A stretch of DNA of 58,639 nt, from NCBI GenBank assembly GCA_000151295.1, contig GG745364.1:271402-330040 (forward strand), written 5' to 3'. This document shows positions 56,790 to 58,639 of the stretch, in pieces. Positions within the stretch are counted from its first letter, which is position 1. Each line of letters begins with the position of its first letter. Both the position numbers and the translations under genes were made by a program. This DNA is from Allomyces macrogynus ATCC 38327. Taxonomy: Eukaryota > Blastocladiomycota > Blastocladiomycetes > Blastocladiales > Blastocladiaceae. Below the pieces are notes generated by a model. That model made no database searches. It had not been told where the DNA came from and was given only the letters and a program-made list of their open reading frames with translations.

Positions 56790-57545
56790 GATCGGGGGCC
56801 GAAGGCGTCCCGGGGAGCGGGGACGCGAGTAGGACGAAGACGCGGGAGGTCAAAGATCGCTTTGCAGGCAGAGAGGTGCTGGCTCGCGATCCGGTAAGGG
56901 CGTTCACCCGTCGTCGTCGTCGAGTGTCGATCGTTCGCTTGGTCGGCGCTGCCGCTTTTGCTGGAGCGGGGGCGAGCGCGCGCGTGCGATCCTGGGAGCG
57001 AGAGCTGGGGGCGGCCACAACGAGCGCTGTACTCCATGAGGGCTCGCTGCTGCGGGAGGGGCGCAGGCGATCATGCCATTCGCGACAACGCGAGATCGGT
57101 CGCCGTTGCGTGCGGGGCGACGTGGGAAACAGCGCGCCGCGGTCAGGGGCGCAACTAGGGGCGCAACTAGGGGAGCACGTCGCTGTTCTCGTGTGCGGGT
57201 GCGCTGCTAAGCTGCGAGACGCCGCGAGACGCCGCGAGACGCGGTTGCATGTGCGGGATTGTTGGCAGGGAGCGGCACACGCGGGTTTGGGCGCAGCACA
57301 CGTGGGTTGCGCACCGGACTGCATGCGTATCACTGACGGAAACGCCCCAGGCTCTGCTCGATCATGCTCCCTTTCTCATCGCCGTCCCAGGCCAGTCCTC
57401 CTGAGGTTCTCCCGCAAACGGCCTCGACCACGAAGATCAACTTGCAACAGACCAAACACGATGCATGGAATATGACGGACGTACAAACTGGACACAAACC
57501 CGCAGCGCTCCCTCCTCATCCGCGACCGGCGCAGATGCAGCGGCA
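56790..57545. other. Intergenic region with short tandem repeats
   Basis: About 755 bp between the start of the giant gene and the 3' end of the next minus-strand gene. It contains a 12-bp repeat near 57145-57168 and a 10-bp repeat near 57214-57243. No gene is supported. Confidence 0.4.
57214..57243 (+). repeat. 10-bp tandem repeat (GCGAGACGCC)n
   Basis: Three head-to-tail copies of a 10-bp unit upstream of the giant EGF/REJ gene, preceded at about 57145 by two copies of a 12-bp unit (AGGGGCGCAACT). Confidence 0.8.
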
Positions 57546-58639
57546 TCACTCGACCGACGGTGACGGCAGCGACACCCCCGCCCCCTCTCCCTCACTCTCC
57601 ACCTTCTGTTCATACCACCGCATCCTTGCCTGCACCGCATCCCTCGTCGTCGGCGCCTCAGCGACCGTCACGGGCACAGGCACCGCGAGTGCCCAGAATG
57701 CCTCCATGACGTGCAGCGGGAACTTGAACACGATCCCACGCGCGGCGCTTGGGAGTACTGCCGCCGACGCAGGCGCCGAAATCGTGCGCCGCCGCGCCGC
57801 TGTCATGGGAATGGCGTGTTCGGGCGACGCTGGTGGGGTTGGGACGGGCACGGTCGGGAGAAGTGGTGGCGGTGGCATGTTCGGGTCCGGGAGGGTCGTA
57901 GTCGAGGTGGTGGGAGGTGGGGGGGTCACGCGCGACGACAGGGCCGGGTGTGCGTCGAGGTATGCGAGCAGGTCGCGACACATGGCTAGTTCGCGCGCGT
58001 ACTTCGGCGGAGCGGGTGCAGGTGCGGACGTCGCTGAAGCGGCGGCTGCGGCAGCGGAACGACGGCGCAGCTGCGCGCGCCGGCGCGCCCAGTCGGTCGT
58101 CATGGGCGGTCGCGATGCATCTGGTTGTCGTTGTTGCGCGAGCGGAGCCGATCTTGTTGCTGAATTGGCGACGAGCGATCGCAGTGACGGCGACTGCAGT
58201 CCCGGCTCGGGCGAGTCGCGCACGGGCACGAGTTCCCCTTCAGCGCGTTCCGGCACCTCGTCGACGCCCGCGGCCGGCGGCACGCTCGGCGTGGTTGTCA
58301 CGCCAACATCGTCGTCGAACTCTGCCGACCCCGCCGGCACAGCAGGGCTTGCAAAACTCGTTGCCGGCGGCGACGCAAACGAGACCGACATGACACTACC
58401 ACGCATTCCACGCTTCCCCGCGGCCCGCGGCCACGCACGCGCCGACCAAGTCCCCGCCACCACAGCTGTCGCTTCGGGCGACGTGCTTGCACGCGCCGCA
58501 CTCGTGAGCTCGGCCTGCACGGCCGTCCGCTCCGCAACGAGCGTGGCTAATTCCACGGAGAGCGCGTTCCGTGCCTGGAACAAGTCTGCAGCGCAGATCA
58601 CGCGCGGCGGCGCGTGGATCCACTTGCGGTGACCTTGCG
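57546..58639 (-). CDS. Partial hypothetical protein, runs off the window
   Basis: The frame is open to the right edge of the window (reading QGHRKWIHAPPRVICAADLF), so the 5' end is missing. The stop is TGA 57546. Visible sequence begins with a coiled-coil-like helix (ARNALSVELATLVAERTAVQ). A long disordered Ala/Ser/Pro region follows, then a helix (RRRAQLRRRSAAAAAASATS) and KYARELAMCRDLLAYLDAHP. Proline-rich sequence leads to a C-terminal segment containing RGIVFKFPLHVMEAFWALAV and VQARMRWYEQKVESEGEG. Third codon positions are strongly G/C, supporting a real gene. No family is recognised. Confidence 0.6.
   Translation of the reverse strand, partial: QGHRKWIHAPPRVICAADLFQARNALSVELATLVAERTAVQAELTSAARASTSPEATAVVAGTWSARAWPRAAGKRGMRGSVMSVSFASPPATSFASPAVPAGSAEFDDDVGVTTTPSVPPAAGVDEVPERAEGELVPVRDSPEPGLQSPSLRSLVANSATRSAPLAQQRQPDASRPPMTTDWARRRAQLRRRSAAAAAASATSAPAPAPPKYARELAMCRDLLAYLDAHPALSSRVTPPPPTTSTTTLPDPNMPPPPLLPTVPVPTPPASPEHAIPMTAARRRTISAPASAAVLPSAARGIVFKFPLHVMEAFWALAVPVPVTVAEAPTTRDAVQARMRWYEQKVESEGEGAGVSLPSPSVE

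Overview
The window is nuclear DNA of a GC-rich eukaryote. It most resembles an early-diverging zoosporic fungus of the Blastocladiomycota/chytrid type; this placement is an inference from gene content and style, not from a marker gene. Genes are split by many short introns (about 47-110 nt, one of about 380 nt) with donors GTACGT/GTACGC and acceptors usually TAG. Intergenic gaps are 0.2-2.3 kb and third codon positions are strongly G/C. Fungal features are a VCX1-type Ca2+/H+ exchanger, a BTS1-type GGPP synthase and Gph1-type phosphorylase. TEX9-like, CCDC6-like, AKT-like (PH plus AGC kinase), REJ/GPS and CHASE proteins sit alongside them, a mix seen in flagellated opisthokonts and largely lost from Dikarya.

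Layout. 0-3.1 kb: divergent TEX9-like (-) and CCDC6-like (+) coiled-coil genes. 3.6-5.8 kb: NADPH-cytochrome P450 reductase (+), with one apparent frameshift. 5.8-8.2 kb: gene-poor. 8.2-11.2 kb: CHASE-PAS sensor with a degenerate histidine-kinase core (+). 11.6-13.3 kb: F-box/Cys-rich protein (-), with an in-frame TGA. 14.0-16.4 kb: large protein with C-terminal ankyrin-like repeats (+). 17.0-18.6 kb: VCX1 (-). 19.6-20.4 kb: broken REV7/HORMA locus (+). 21.1-22.4 kb: TMEM41/VTT protein (-). 23.4-25.2 kb: Ser-rich two-TM protein (-). 26.1-27.5 kb: GAPDH (-). 28.4-29.7 kb: BUB3 (-). 30.9-33.9 kb: glycogen phosphorylase (+). 34.4-36.4 kb: AKT-like kinase (-). 37.4-38.1 kb: hypothetical (+). 38.3-39.1 kb: dienelactone hydrolase family (-). 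40.9-42.5 kb: GGPP synthase (-). 43.6-45.9 kb: sphingomyelin-synthase-like protein with an amphipathic repeat tail (+). 46.5-48.1 kb: CDP-alcohol phosphotransferase (+). 48.5-49.1 kb: degenerate ARF-like locus (+). 49.3-50.1 kb: Gly/His/Val repeat protein (-). 51.6-56.8 kb: very large chimeric membrane protein (-). 57.5 kb to edge: partial hypothetical (-).

Most of these are unlinked housekeeping genes rather than an operon or cluster. Several act on membranes and lipids (CPR, GGPPS, SMS-like, EPT1, TMEM41), but nothing shows co-regulation. The standout is the 51.6-56.8 kb gene. It encodes a double-anchored exoplasmic protein combining an EGF-like module, a GT4-like fold and a GT2-like fold (both apparently without catalytic residues), a polycystin-type REJ region and a GPS-like motif. 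Other notable items are the pseudo-histidine kinase, the 11-residue repeats fused to the SMS-like enzyme, and an identical TATA element in front of GAPDH and the Gly-rich gene. A handful of apparent frameshifts fall mostly in homopolymer runs and may be assembly errors.
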